Shown here: positions 7,336 to 17,400 of the stretch, piece by piece | Layout: the number at the start of each line of letters is the position of its first letter | Position numbering within the stretch: position 1 is the stretch's first letter | Virus record (IMG/VR): IMGVR_UViG_3300042898_002309 | Coordinates: 1-64,000 of that record | Source of the DNA: a virus | Length of the DNA stretch: 64,000 bases | Direction: 5' to 3' (one strand) | Program-made: the position numbers and the translations under genes | Notes under the pieces: model-generated | The model's database searches: none | The model's input: the letters and a program-made list of their open reading frames with translations, nothing else | What the model was told of the DNA's origin: nothing

Positions 7336-9336
7336 ATGGCACAAACAGCTAAGACCCACTGGGTTATGGATTATGAGACTATGATTAACTGTTTCATAGC
7401 ATGCTTTGAAAGCATAAAATCAGATGAGAGACATGTATTTGTTGTACATGATTTACAAAATGATTTTGATGATTACATTCAATTTATTAAAAGGAATATA
7501 TTACATGATGAATGGCATGTATCTTATAATGGATTAGGATTTGATGGTCAGATAACTGAATATATAATTCAGAATGCTGAAAGTCTATCTTATATGTCAG
7601 GTAGTGAAATTGCTAACTGGATATATGGTAAAGCACAGCATGTAATTAATAAACAAAGTAATGGGGAATTCCTAGATTTTTATGAAAAGACTATGAGTGT
7701 TAAGCAAGTAGATGTCTTTAAGTTAAATCATTGGGATAATCCTGCTAAAAGAAGCTCACTAAAGTGGATTCAGTATAGTATGGATTGGGAAAACATACAG
7801 GATATGCCAATACACCATACTACCAAAGTGACCACATTTAATCAGATTGATGAGATAATTGGTTATTGTTGGAATGATGTAAAGTCAACTAAGCGTATAA
7901 TGATGCTTAGTAAAAGTCAAATTGCTTTAAGGAAAACATTAACTGAGGAGTATAATATTCCTTTATTCAGTGCATCTGAGCCAAGAATTAGTAAAGAGTT
8001 GTTTTTACATTTCTTGAGTGAGAGTACTGGTATTAAAAAGTATGAGTTAAGACAATTAAGAACTAAAAGAGAAAGTATTACTGTAAAAGATATAATACTT
8101 GATTATACTGAATTTAAAACTGCAACATTTCAAAAACTATTAACAAGATTTAATGAAATAATTGTATATCCAGAAAACACAAAAGGAGGATTTAAATATA
8201 GTCTGAATTATAAAGGTGTTAAAACTGATTTTGGTTTAGGTGGTATTCACGGTGCAAGAAAGAGTGGTATATATGAGTCTAGTAAAGATGTTATTATTAT
8301 GTCAAGTGATGTGGTATCATATTATCCCAACTTAGCAATCAGAAATGGTTGGTCTCCAGCACATTTACCAAAAGCAGAATTTTGTGAGTTATATGAATGG
8401 TTCTTTAATGAAAGAAAGAAGATAAGTAAAAAAGATGTAAGGAATTATGTATATAAGATTATTCTTAATTCAACTTATGGATTAAGTAATGATGCTAATA
8501 GTTTTCTGTATGACCCAGAGTTTACTATGCAAATTACAATTAATGGCCAGTTAAGTTTATGCATGCTATATGAAATGATATGTGAAGAGATTCCTGATGC
8601 ATATCCTTTGATGCAAAATACTGATGGTCTAGAAACTATTATACCTAGAGAATATCAAGATAAGTATCTAGAGATTTGCAATAGATGGGAAAAGATAACT
8701 AATCTTCAATTAGAACATGATACTTATAGTAAAATGATTCTTGGAGATGTAAATAACTACATAGCAATACATGATTATAAACTTGTTGATAAAGATAGAT
8801 ATAATGAAATGAAGCAAGAGAATCCGCATTATCTTTTTAAAGAAGGAAATGGTACGTTCTATTATGCTGCAACTAAGTGTAAAGGTAGATTTGAGTTTAA
8901 TAATCTGGCCTTACATAAAAATAAAAGTTTTTTAATTATACCAAGAGCAATATATTATCATTTTGTACACGGTATTAAACCTGAAGCTTTTCTACTTACT
9001 CAGACTAATGTGTATGATTATTGTGGAGGAGTTAAGATAAAAGGTGACTGGGAATTTATTGAAGAGAAAATAGAAATGTCTGAGTATTCAGCTACAAAAC
9101 TACAGCAGACTATTAGATATTATATATCTGAGAAAGGGTCTAAAATTATTAAGACAAATAAAACTGATGGTAGAAAGATACAAGTTGAAAGTGGTAAGTG
9201 GATGCAGACTGTATTCATTAACTATGTAAAGAAACCTTTTGATGAATATTTAATTAATAAGCAATTTTATTTACAGAAAATCAATAAAGAAATTAACCAG
9301 TTAGCACCAAATAGTAATCAATTAAAATTATTTTAA
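7336..9336 (+). CDS. Family-B DNA polymerase (compact, with 3'-5' exonuclease)
   Basis: This 666-aa replicative polymerase has exonuclease motifs ExoI DYET (D12, E14), ExoII SYNGLGFD (N65, D70) and ExoIII YCWND (about residue 178). Polymerase motif A is DVVSYYP (D325), motif B KIILNSTYG (K374) and motif C QNTDG (N428, D430). The first Asp of the usual DTD in motif C is Asn, but the second, catalytic in family B, is kept. Motifs A and B are only about 49 residues apart and B and C about 56, so there is no room for a phi29-type TPR1 insertion. The polymerase is therefore unlikely to be protein-primed in the phi29 manner. It lies behind its own terminator, and the next gene starts two bases after it. 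Confidence 0.92.
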   Translation: MAQTAKTHWVMDYETMINCFIACFESIKSDERHVFVVHDLQNDFDDYIQFIKRNILHDEWHVSYNGLGFDGQITEYIIQNAESLSYMSGSEIANWIYGKAQHVINKQSNGEFLDFYEKTMSVKQVDVFKLNHWDNPAKRSSLKWIQYSMDWENIQDMPIHHTTKVTTFNQIDEIIGYCWNDVKSTKRIMMLSKSQIALRKTLTEEYNIPLFSASEPRISKELFLHFLSESTGIKKYELRQLRTKRESITVKDIILDYTEFKTATFQKLLTRFNEIIVYPENTKGGFKYSLNYKGVKTDFGLGGIHGARKSGIYESSKDVIIMSSDVVSYYPNLAIRNGWSPAHLPKAEFCELYEWFFNERKKISKKDVRNYVYKIILNSTYGLSNDANSFLYDPEFTMQITINGQLSLCMLYEMICEEIPDAYPLMQNTDGLETIIPREYQDKYLEICNRWEKITNLQLEHDTYSKMILGDVNNYIAIHDYKLVDKDRYNEMKQENPHYLFKEGNGTFYYAATKCKGRFEFNNLALHKNKSFLIIPRAIYYHFVHGIKPEAFLLTQTNVYDYCGGVKIKGDWEFIEEKIEMSEYSATKLQQTIRYYISEKGSKIIKTNKTDGRKIQVESGKWMQTVFINYVKKPFDEYLINKQFYLQKINKEINQLAPNSNQLKLF

Positions 9337-9337
9337 A

Positions 9338-10579
9338 ATGGCAATAAGAACTAAAGACTGCACAAAAGAATATTTAACTAGTGTAGCATTACCAAATCAT
9401 GCAGAATCATATACTGTTATCTCACATGAATTTATTATTAATCATACCATGGAGCAATTAGCTCTCCATGGTTTTACTGTAGAAAAAGAAACATATAGAT
9501 CTAATTCTGATGGCTCTATTGCTCAAGGCATATATTATATTAACTATGATAAAGATCCTGAGATAGGATTAATGTTTGCATGGTCTAATAGTTATAATAA
9601 ACTAATGAGATTTAAATGTGCAATGGGTGGTTATGTATTCATATGTATGAATGGTGTAGTAGCCGGAGATATGGGTTCATATGGAAGAAAACATCTTGGA
9701 ACTGCAGACACTGAAACTATTAAAGCAATCATTGAGCAAATTAGTAATGCAGATATATACTTTGATAGAATTGTAGCTGATAAAGATACAATGAAGAAAA
9801 TTACTATTACTGAAAGAAAACAAGCTGAATTATTGGGTATATTATACGCAGAGTATGAACTTCTTACTAATGAGCAGATAAGTATTGTAAAACAACAAAT
9901 GGATAAACCAAGTTATGACTACAACTGTGAGATAAATTCATTGTGGGCATTCTATAATCATGTTACTTATGCATTGAAAAAATCACATCCTAGAGACTGG
10001 ATGGATGACCAGAGAAAATTTCACTGGTTTGTTGCATTTGAATTTGATTTAGCTAACTTTGTTGAAGGTGCTGAATTAGTTCCTGTAGATCAATTAGAGT
10101 TAAACTATGGGCAACCTGAGAATCAGTTAAATATTCTTACTGAGATTGAAAAAGCTGAAGAAAATGCTGAGTTATCTCAATTAGCAATTGAAAGAGATAA
10201 CATGCAAGCTGATATTGAAGCTGATATACTTGATGAAGATATTAGATATGCTGCAAATTATGATGCTGTATTCTATGAAGATCCAGCAGGTAATACATTT
10301 GAAGCACCTATAGTAGAAACTCAAGTAGAAAGACTATCTTTAGATGATATTCTAATAAGAATACCAAATGCTGAGAAAAAAGCACTTGAAGAAACACTTG
10401 AAGTAGAAGAGGTTAAACCTGTTGAAGCTGAGGAACTTATACAGTTACAAGAAAAGTTAGATAAAAGAGAAATTAAAGTTATAGCAAAAAATATACTAGA
10501 AGATGATGATTTTAATTTTGATCTTGATTTTGATGATGCTAATAAAGATGACACATTAGGAGGAGAATTCTTCTTATAA
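9338..10579 (+). CDS. DUF932-like protein with very acidic C-terminal tail
   Basis: This 413-aa protein has a central block SNSYNKLMRFKCAMGGYVFICMNGVVAGD with LGT shortly after, which resembles DUF932/phage-plasmid-like proteins (the NSY...VFVCxNG pattern). I give this as a likely but unconfirmed match. The C-terminal about 160 residues are rich in Glu/Asp (EKAEENAE, VEEVKPVEAEEL) and end DDDFNFDLDFDDANKDD followed by GGEFFL. That resembles acidic, aromatic-tipped tails of single-stranded-DNA-binding proteins. It starts two bases after the polymerase stop, so it is co-translated with the polymerase and probably acts in replication. It ends before a long hairpin. Confidence 0.8.
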   Translation: MAIRTKDCTKEYLTSVALPNHAESYTVISHEFIINHTMEQLALHGFTVEKETYRSNSDGSIAQGIYYINYDKDPEIGLMFAWSNSYNKLMRFKCAMGGYVFICMNGVVAGDMGSYGRKHLGTADTETIKAIIEQISNADIYFDRIVADKDTMKKITITERKQAELLGILYAEYELLTNEQISIVKQQMDKPSYDYNCEINSLWAFYNHVTYALKKSHPRDWMDDQRKFHWFVAFEFDLANFVEGAELVPVDQLELNYGQPENQLNILTEIEKAEENAELSQLAIERDNMQADIEADILDEDIRYAANYDAVFYEDPAGNTFEAPIVETQVERLSLDDILIRIPNAEKKALEETLEVEEVKPVEAEELIQLQEKLDKREIKVIAKNILEDDDFNFDLDFDDANKDDTLGGEFFL

Positions 10580-10610
10580 AGACACTTGCTCCAAGGGAGT
10601 ATAGTTAAAC

Positions 10611-10666
10611 AAATATATCAATTAGGAGGTACAGCAATGTATCTCCTTTTTAAACTTGATATATTT
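10611..10666 (+). terminator. Nested hairpin terminator with GCAA tetraloop
   Basis: The inner stem AGGAGGTACA/TGTATCTCCT (10624-10633 and 10638-10647) closes on a GCAA (GNRA-type) loop and is followed by four T (10648-10651). An outer pair of exactly complementary 11-base arms, AAATATATCAA (10611-10621) and TTGATATATTT (10656-10666), surrounds it. The inner part is a clear terminator of the polymerase operon. The outer arms are unusual for a terminator. Bases 10580-10610 show nothing else. Confidence 0.8.
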
Positions 10667-10694
10667 AAATATAAATAAATATAAATAAATAAAA
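10667..10694. repeat. Short A+T tandem repeat in leader of 94-aa gene
   Basis: The 10-mer ATAAATAAAT occurs twice in a row (10671-10690), with partial ATAAA units on both sides, directly before the ATG at 10698. It probably forms an unstructured leader suited to Shine-Dalgarno-free initiation in Bacteroidota, and any promoter for the two small genes downstream would lie here. Confidence 0.5.
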
Positions 10695-10697
10695 TTT

Positions 10698-10982
10698 ATG
10701 GAAAACGCAACACCTGTTAAAAAACCAGTATTAACAATTGGACAGTATATAATTATTGCGGTAGTTATATTTATAATTGCTAAAGCATGTGATACTACAC
10801 CTAGTGCATGTGATTGTTATGATATTTTAAATGTTCCTTCTGAAAGATTAATAAATGATAATGGAGAAAGATATGGTATGCCATTTGCAACTGGAAATCA
10901 ATCCAATGAAGAATATAAAAAGTATAAAAAGTGTCAAGATGCATACGCTGGTCCAGCTGGAGCATTGTTGAAATGTAATTAA
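10698..10982 (+). CDS. Small membrane-anchored protein, paralogue of next gene
   Basis: This 94-aa protein has a hydrophobic segment IGQYIIIAVVIFIIAKAC (about residues 14-31). The Cys at the end of it is not in a standard lipobox (A-K-A-C), so a plain membrane anchor is as likely as a lipoprotein. The exported part has the pattern CDC...KKCQDAYAGP...LKC. The next protein shares this spacing (CDC, then C-x2-KY/AY-x-P, then a last C), which suggests duplication. It lies between the replication genes and the end of the late block, a typical place for host-altering accessory genes such as superinfection exclusion factors (inference). Confidence 0.7.
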   Translation: MENATPVKKPVLTIGQYIIIAVVIFIIAKACDTTPSACDCYDILNVPSERLINDNGERYGMPFATGNQSNEEYKKYKKCQDAYAGPAGALLKCN

Positions 10983-11011
10983 AAATTATAAAAAAATTAA
11001 AAATAATCTAA

Positions 11012-11269
11012 ATGAAAAATTTTAATATAACTATTAAACAAGGTGTTTATATTGCTTCATCTATTATTGGATTAACATTGTTTAATTCATGTGGAAGTGC
11101 TGTTAATCCTTGTGATTGTGCAGAAATTGGTCCGATTACACAAATGATTGGTTATAGCAACTTAAGTGATGAGCAAAAAACAACCTTTGATAATTGCAGT
11201 AATAAATATTCAACACCTTCTGAAGCATATGAGGATTGTGTAAATAAATTATCAAATGAATTAAAATAA
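11012..11269 (+). CDS. Small putative lipoprotein
   Basis: This 85-aa protein has an N-terminal signal (Lys-containing start, then VYIASSIIGLTLF) ending in NSCGS, which fits a Bacteroidota lipoprotein signal-peptidase II site with Cys about residue 27. The mature part has CDC, FDNCSNKYSTP and YEDCV, the same Cys pattern as the 94-aa protein just upstream. It is therefore probably lipid-anchored at the host envelope. Phage lipoproteins of this size often block superinfection, but nothing here proves that role. It is the last plus-strand gene before the convergent terminator. Confidence 0.72.
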   Translation: MKNFNITIKQGVYIASSIIGLTLFNSCGSAVNPCDCAEIGPITQMIGYSNLSDEQKTTFDNCSNKYSTPSEAYEDCVNKLSNELK

Positions 11270-11272
11270 TAT

Positions 11273-11309
11273 AAGGAGAGAGCCACAACGGTTCTCTCCT
11301 TTTTTTTTC
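11273..11309. terminator. Convergent (two-way) intrinsic terminator between early and late blocks
   Basis: The stem GGAGAGAGCC/GGTTCTCTCC (11275-11284 and 11290-11299, one G·T wobble) closes on ACAAC. On the plus strand it is followed by nine T (11300-11308). Read on the minus strand the same hairpin is followed by a weaker T-rich run (TTATATTATTTT). It sits between the last plus-strand gene and the last minus-strand gene, so it can stop transcription from both sides. Confidence 0.85.
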
Positions 11310-11444
11310 CTACTTACCTTGACCTCTATATCCTTTCTTATAGAGCTTTGATTTTTTAAGCTTAGATGTACCATTCTTAGAGTGTACACCTGGTCTTGAT
11401 ACTTTTACTGAAGTACCTGCACTTCCTGTTGTTTTATTAGCCAT
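11310..11444 (-). CDS. Small basic conserved-type protein (44 aa)
   Basis: The minus-strand ATG at 11444 leads to TAG at 11312-11310 and 44 aa with the sequence features KVSRPGVHSKNGTSKLKK and a C-terminal YKKGYRGQGK. It is strongly basic (Lys/Arg rich) and Gly/Ser-rich. Short proteins with an SRPGVHxK and a YRGQG end recur in Bacteroidota phages as I recall them, though without assigned function. It starts 6 bases after the stop of the 2,086-aa gene and is the terminal gene of the late block. Nucleic-acid binding or virion packing is possible by composition only. Confidence 0.75.
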   Translation of the reverse strand: MANKTTGSAGTSVKVSRPGVHSKNGTSKLKKSKLYKKGYRGQGK

Positions 11445-11450
11445 TGTTAT

Positions 11451-14400
11451 TTATATTTTAGAAGAATACCTTTCATAATTTTTAATAAGTGTTTCAACAT
11501 CACCTGTTCTACCTGTTATACCAATTGTTTTTAAAATATGGCTTTTTATTTTAGCTTGACCTTCTTTTTGCCATGAATATGGACCACTTTCAATTTGGTA
11601 ATATGCTGCATCTTTTCCAGCTACCATCATAAATATATCTTCTATAATTTTTGCATATAAGGTCAATGTAGATCCAAAAGATGTACTTGTTACACTAATG
11701 AAGTTATTATAATCATCAAAACCTAAACCAGGTAAAGGTACAAATGCAGATGTTTCAGCTCCTACTTGTAATAGTAAATTTAACATGTGATTAGTAATAA
11801 AACCATTCATTTTAAAACCTTCAGTACCAAATGCATCTGATCTATTTTTAATTTTTTCCCATCTTTCATCATCATCAGGATCATATGCAAATAGTAAACC
11901 ACCTAATACACTGAAAAGAAATATTGATACTCCTTCTGATATCATTTTTTTGGTATCAATTTTATCTTCTTCAGACATATACGGATAATATTTACCTGCA
12001 GATTTAACTAATTTATATAATGAAACAATACCAGATATATAATAACCTCTTGATGTTTCACCTAATCCCCAATCATATCTTCTTCCCCATCTATTTTCTT
12101 TAGATAAATCAGCACCAAATCTATTTGTAAACATTGATGTTGTCCATTTTCTCATAAAGTAAAACATTCTATAAATAAAATATTTATTACCTTCTGCTTG
12201 TCCAAAATCATCATATACACCATATAATCTTCTAGAAATAGTTTGAAATTTATTTTTAAATTGTTTAAATTTAACTGATTGAGCAATTACTAACTCACTA
12301 CCTTCTATAAGATTTTCATTTTTAGATATTCTATTTTTAGCTTTTAATTCATCTACTGGAATAGAATATTTTTCAGAAATTGATTCAAGTGTATCTGTAG
12401 CTTCTACTGTATGATATATAGTTTTATTTCCCCATTCAGGATTAATACCTTTTTTTAATGAAAGTACACCATCTTTATCTAATTCCCAAGCATCAATATA
12501 TCTTATTGGTACAACTTTACCTGTTGAAGTAATTTGATCTACATATTGATGATGCATAAATCCACCAAATAATTGCATAGCAGCTTCCATCTCACCAAAT
12601 TTTCTGAATGAATACATCCAAGAACCATCAAGTGTGTCTTTAGCTCTAGTTCTTGATAAATTTTCACCAAATTGTTTTTCAGTTTTAAAGAATGCATCAA
12701 AAGATTGAATTATTTGTGAATTAAGAGATTGACTACCTCTAGCATATATTCCTACTGCTGACCATTCTAACATAGTTTTAGCAGCCCAAGGTCTTGCTAA
12801 TGCCATAGATTTTAATGATACATATTTACCTCCTGAAGCTTCAATAAGATTTTGTACTATCTGACCATATCTGTTTTTTAAATCTGAAGGAACATTAATA
12901 GCAAGTGTTGCTCTACCAGCTGCACTTAACATAAAGTTTGACATTTTATGCAACCAAGGATTACTCTCTTCAATACCTACAATTTTTCTACCATACAGTT
13001 CTCTTTCTACAAGTGATCTTACTTGCTCAAGTCTATTATATGTATCACCTTTATTTTTATTTACATTTACAAGTTTACCTGTAATTTTATTTATGGTTCT
13101 ACTTTGTTTATTAATATTTTTTAAACCATTTTTAGGATCTTCTAATACTGATAATATAGAATTAAGTAATGGTGCAGATTCAATTAATTTAGCCTGCATA
13201 TTAATTGACTGAATGTATTGAAATATACCAGGTAAAAAGTCTTTAGATGTTTTTTCAATATCTAAGTTATATGTACCTGTTACTGGTACGTAACTAATTT
13301 CATTACCTTGCATATCTGTTGTTACAAGATTTTTCTTTGCATCATAGTTTAAACCTAATTCATAATCATCATTAGATTTACCTATCATTTTTTGCCAATA
13401 GTAATCCCATGAACCTTTAAGTGCTTTTGCTTTATCAGATAATGCACCAGCTTGAAGATTTTCTAACATACCTTTTTTACCATATCTTGGTAAGTCATAC
13501 CATAATCTTGAACCAAGTGCAGCATCATTTTGAAACTTAATGTAATATTCTTTAATGGTTTCAATTAATTTATATTGATCATTATTTGCTGCTTTAAGTT
13601 TTAAATAGTCATAGTCTACAAATCTATCATCTTTTGCACTATTAGTTTCTCCTTTCTTATAAGGTCTTGGTAAATAGTTACCAGCATTATCTTTAATGGT
13701 ACCAATATAATCTTTCCAATCTTCCCCTATAGGTATTGTTCTATACTTAGGGTCATTTTTAATTCTAAATTCAGTGTGTCTTGAATTTGGTAATCCATTA
13801 ATTGTAAACTCAGTACCAGTTTGAGGATTGATTAATTTAGTTTTAATATAGTCTTCTTCATTATTTGGTACTGATACTGAATAACATGCAAGTCTTTCAA
13901 AATATATATCAATGTCGCCTGTTCTTGAGTATCTTTTTTTAGTAACATGGTTGTTAAAAAACCAATTTCTAAATTTTGTATCATCACTTAATAAATCTTT
14001 AAATGATTCTGAGTTTATTAAATCATCAACAGTAGTTTCACTAGTTTCACCTTTACCTAATATTTGTGTTAGATAATAGTTCATTGTCTCCATATAATAC
14101 TCAGTAGGTATCTTAGAAGAAATTTCTGCTAATTCACTATATATACCTTGTATTTCTGCAGATTCTAATGCAGTTAATCCATCTGGTGTATTTTCTTTTA
14201 TCAGTTTTAAATATCTTAATTTTTGCTCATCAGATAATGTTTCTGTTTTTGATTTAATAATATTGATATACTCATTTAATTCAGATGCTTGTGCTTTAGT
14301 TAACTTAGAAGTTTTTTGCTCTGCAAATTTAGAGTCATTAATTTTTTGTTGTAATTCTTTAATTTTTTGTATTCTCTCTGCTTTTAATTCAGAAGGAATA

Positions 14401-17400
14401 GGTTGACCTTGTGAATCTCTAAAAGAAAATAGTAAATCATAGATTTCACTAAATGCTTCACCAGTATTAAATTCTGATTTATCAGTTTTTTTATCTTGTA
14501 ATTCTTTTAATCTAGTGATTAATTCTTTTTTTCTTGTATAATAAGTTTCTGAATAAGCAACTCTAGTGTTTTGTCTTATCCATTTAGCATTCATCTCATT
14601 AAATACTTCTTTTGATACACCTTCTGCAATTATAGAATTAATAAATTCATTATATGATGTTTGAAGAGAACCTTCTTTTGCTACACTTTCATAAAAATCA
14701 GATGTCTTTTCTTTATGCTCTCTTAGTATAAGTGCTATTGATAAATCATATATGTTATTTTCAGGATCATCAACTTTAGGTGAACCATCAATATAATTTA
14801 ATTCATATAATTGTTGATATTTTCTCCATAAAGCTTGGGCAGATGAATACTTTTCAAATCTTTCTAATTCAGTTGAGAATATACTTAACTCAGAATTATA
14901 ATCTTCTAATGCTTGTTTTCTTGTTAACCATGCTAATCTATGTACAGGAGATTCATTAAATATATCATCAGCATCTAAAACTATTTTAGTATACTTATCA
15001 TACATATAATCTTTTTTAAATTGCTTTAATGCTGCAGCAGCAGTAGCAATTGCTTCTTTATCTTTAGTTTCTAAAGCTTTAGAATAATCATTTTGTAATT
15101 TAGCTTGTTCATATCTGTAACCTTTCCACTCATTTTTAAGTGTAAAAATTTCTTTTTTAACTACTTCACCTTTTTCATCATAACCTAATACCTCATCTCT
15201 ACTTGAAATTAAATCAGCAACTTGAGCTGTATTATTATAATTAATATTATTTGCTTTTAATATTGGTTCAAGTTTCCCTCTAAATACTTCAGTTTCATTA
15301 AGTGTCTTTAACTGTGCATCAGTTTTAATATTTTGAATATACATTGCTAATCCACCTACAATTGGGTCATTACTTGATGTATATGATTCTAAGAATCTAT
15401 TAAACCAAGATACATCTTTTGCATTACCAGATAGTATGTCTCTTAATTTAAGTTCATCAATTTTAAGATAATTGTATTCTGATATAAAGTCATTTATGTA
15501 TTTTTTTTCAACACCTTTTGCTATTATTTTTGCCATATCTTCATCAGCAATATTACCGGATACAACTTTATCATAAAAGTCTTCTAATTCTTCTGCAGTT
15601 AATTTATTCTTTAAAGCATTACCAAGATCTTTTTTAAGTTTATCATCTAAAAATTCTTGCATATAAGCCGTGTAGGTTCTATAAAAATCTACAGAGGAGT
15701 CTTTATATATCTTTTGCAGTAAAGTGATTGCAGACTTTGCATTTGTATTCATTTCACTAAGTAAATTACTTAATGCATTACTTGAATCTAAATTAAAATC
15801 TTCTTTAAATAATTCTACAGTATCATCAACAAACTCAATGTAATTTGATAAATTGGTTCTATAGATACCTAATACTGATAATGTACTTCTTTCACCAAAG
15901 TTTTTATCTTTTTGTATATCTAATAAATCCTTGTATATATTTTTAATAATATTATTAGTGATTTCTAAACTGCTTACAAAATTGATAGACTTATTAGTCA
16001 TATCTTTTATTCTTCTTAACTCAGATTCAATAACTTCTTCAATTATTTCATCTTTACTTGCTTTTCCAGTATCAACAATTGATTGGTATGGAGTAAGAGA
16101 TTTTTTAATTGCAGGTAATAATTCATTTGTCCCTTCTATAAACAATGTTTTTTGTAACATTGGATAAAGATTAGATTTTTTACTAAATTTTTTAGCTGAA
16201 TTTAGCATTGAAGATGTAGATGCATAAAAATTATCTATAGCACTCTGCATTGCATTTTCAGATACATTCTTTGTTAATATTTTTACCCTGGCATTTGTAT
16301 ATCTAGAGAACATTGCAATATCTTCATCTGTAACTAAGTCAGTTTGATACTCAAAATCTTTTGAAACCATCATATCAGCTAACTCACCTAGTGTAGTTGA
16401 TTCATTTATTTTAGAAATATTCTGAGTATTACTAAAAAATGATCTAAATATTTGTTTTATGCTATATAACAGATTTTTAATAAATGAAACAAATCCTTCT
16501 GATTGAGGAGTATTTGTTATTTTATCATATGCTGCCTGTTGCAAAGCATGAACTATAACTTCTTCCATAAATAATGGAGAGTCAGTTGTTAATTCAGGGT
16601 ACAATCTTTTAACTTTTTCTATAATTGCTTGACCCTCTGTAGTACTTTTTACTTGGGTAAATAAATTATTAAACAGTTTCACATTTTCAACTCTTATAGC
16701 ACCAATTAATGGATGACCAAACTCATGTAAAGCAGTCTCAAGATTAAAATTATCTCCCACAAAATAAACTATTCCACCAAAAAAGAAAGCAGGTTCACCA
16801 TTATAAGATATAACTCTATTCTTTAGAATTTGTTTTGCTTCTGCTTCAGTAATAATTTGATATGATGTTTTTAAGTTTTTAGATAATCTATCAGCTAGTA
16901 TTTCAGCAACCTCAGTAGCTCTTGCTTTTTGAGATACTTCTGCATCTAATGTTAAAAATTGTTCACCTTCAACTGATGCTCTCATAAACCTTGGTTCAGA
17001 TTCTTTTGTAGGAATATATTCATATACACCTTTAGTAACCTCTTGAGCCCTATTTTGTTCAACTAGTTTATTCCATAAGCCTTTACTTAAAGAATTTAAT
17101 TCTCCACTTCTAAGTAATATATCTTGATCAGCTAAACTATCACCTAATATATTATAAGTATCAGTTGCTAATCCCTGTCTTTGAAAATCTTCATTAATTT
17201 TAACTGCACCTACTGTAGCAATACTATTATCTAATTCATAATTAACAGTACCTACTTTAATATTATCTTTTATAATATCAAGATTATATCCATTATCACC
17301 ATATGCACTACTAAATTCTAATTTAATTTTAGATTCATCTTCAGTTTCTTCAAATGCATCAGTAAGACCAAGTGCTCTTTCATTTTTTTCTTCATATGCG

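Noticed and set aside
8611-8631. Asn in polymerase motif C as a sign of an inactive enzyme
   Set aside because: The second Asp, the essential one in family B, is present, and motifs A and B and all exonuclease motifs are intact.
10698-10790. Classical lipobox in the 94-aa protein
   Set aside because: The residues before the Cys are A-K-A, and Lys at that place is not accepted by the usual lipobox, so only a membrane segment is claimed.
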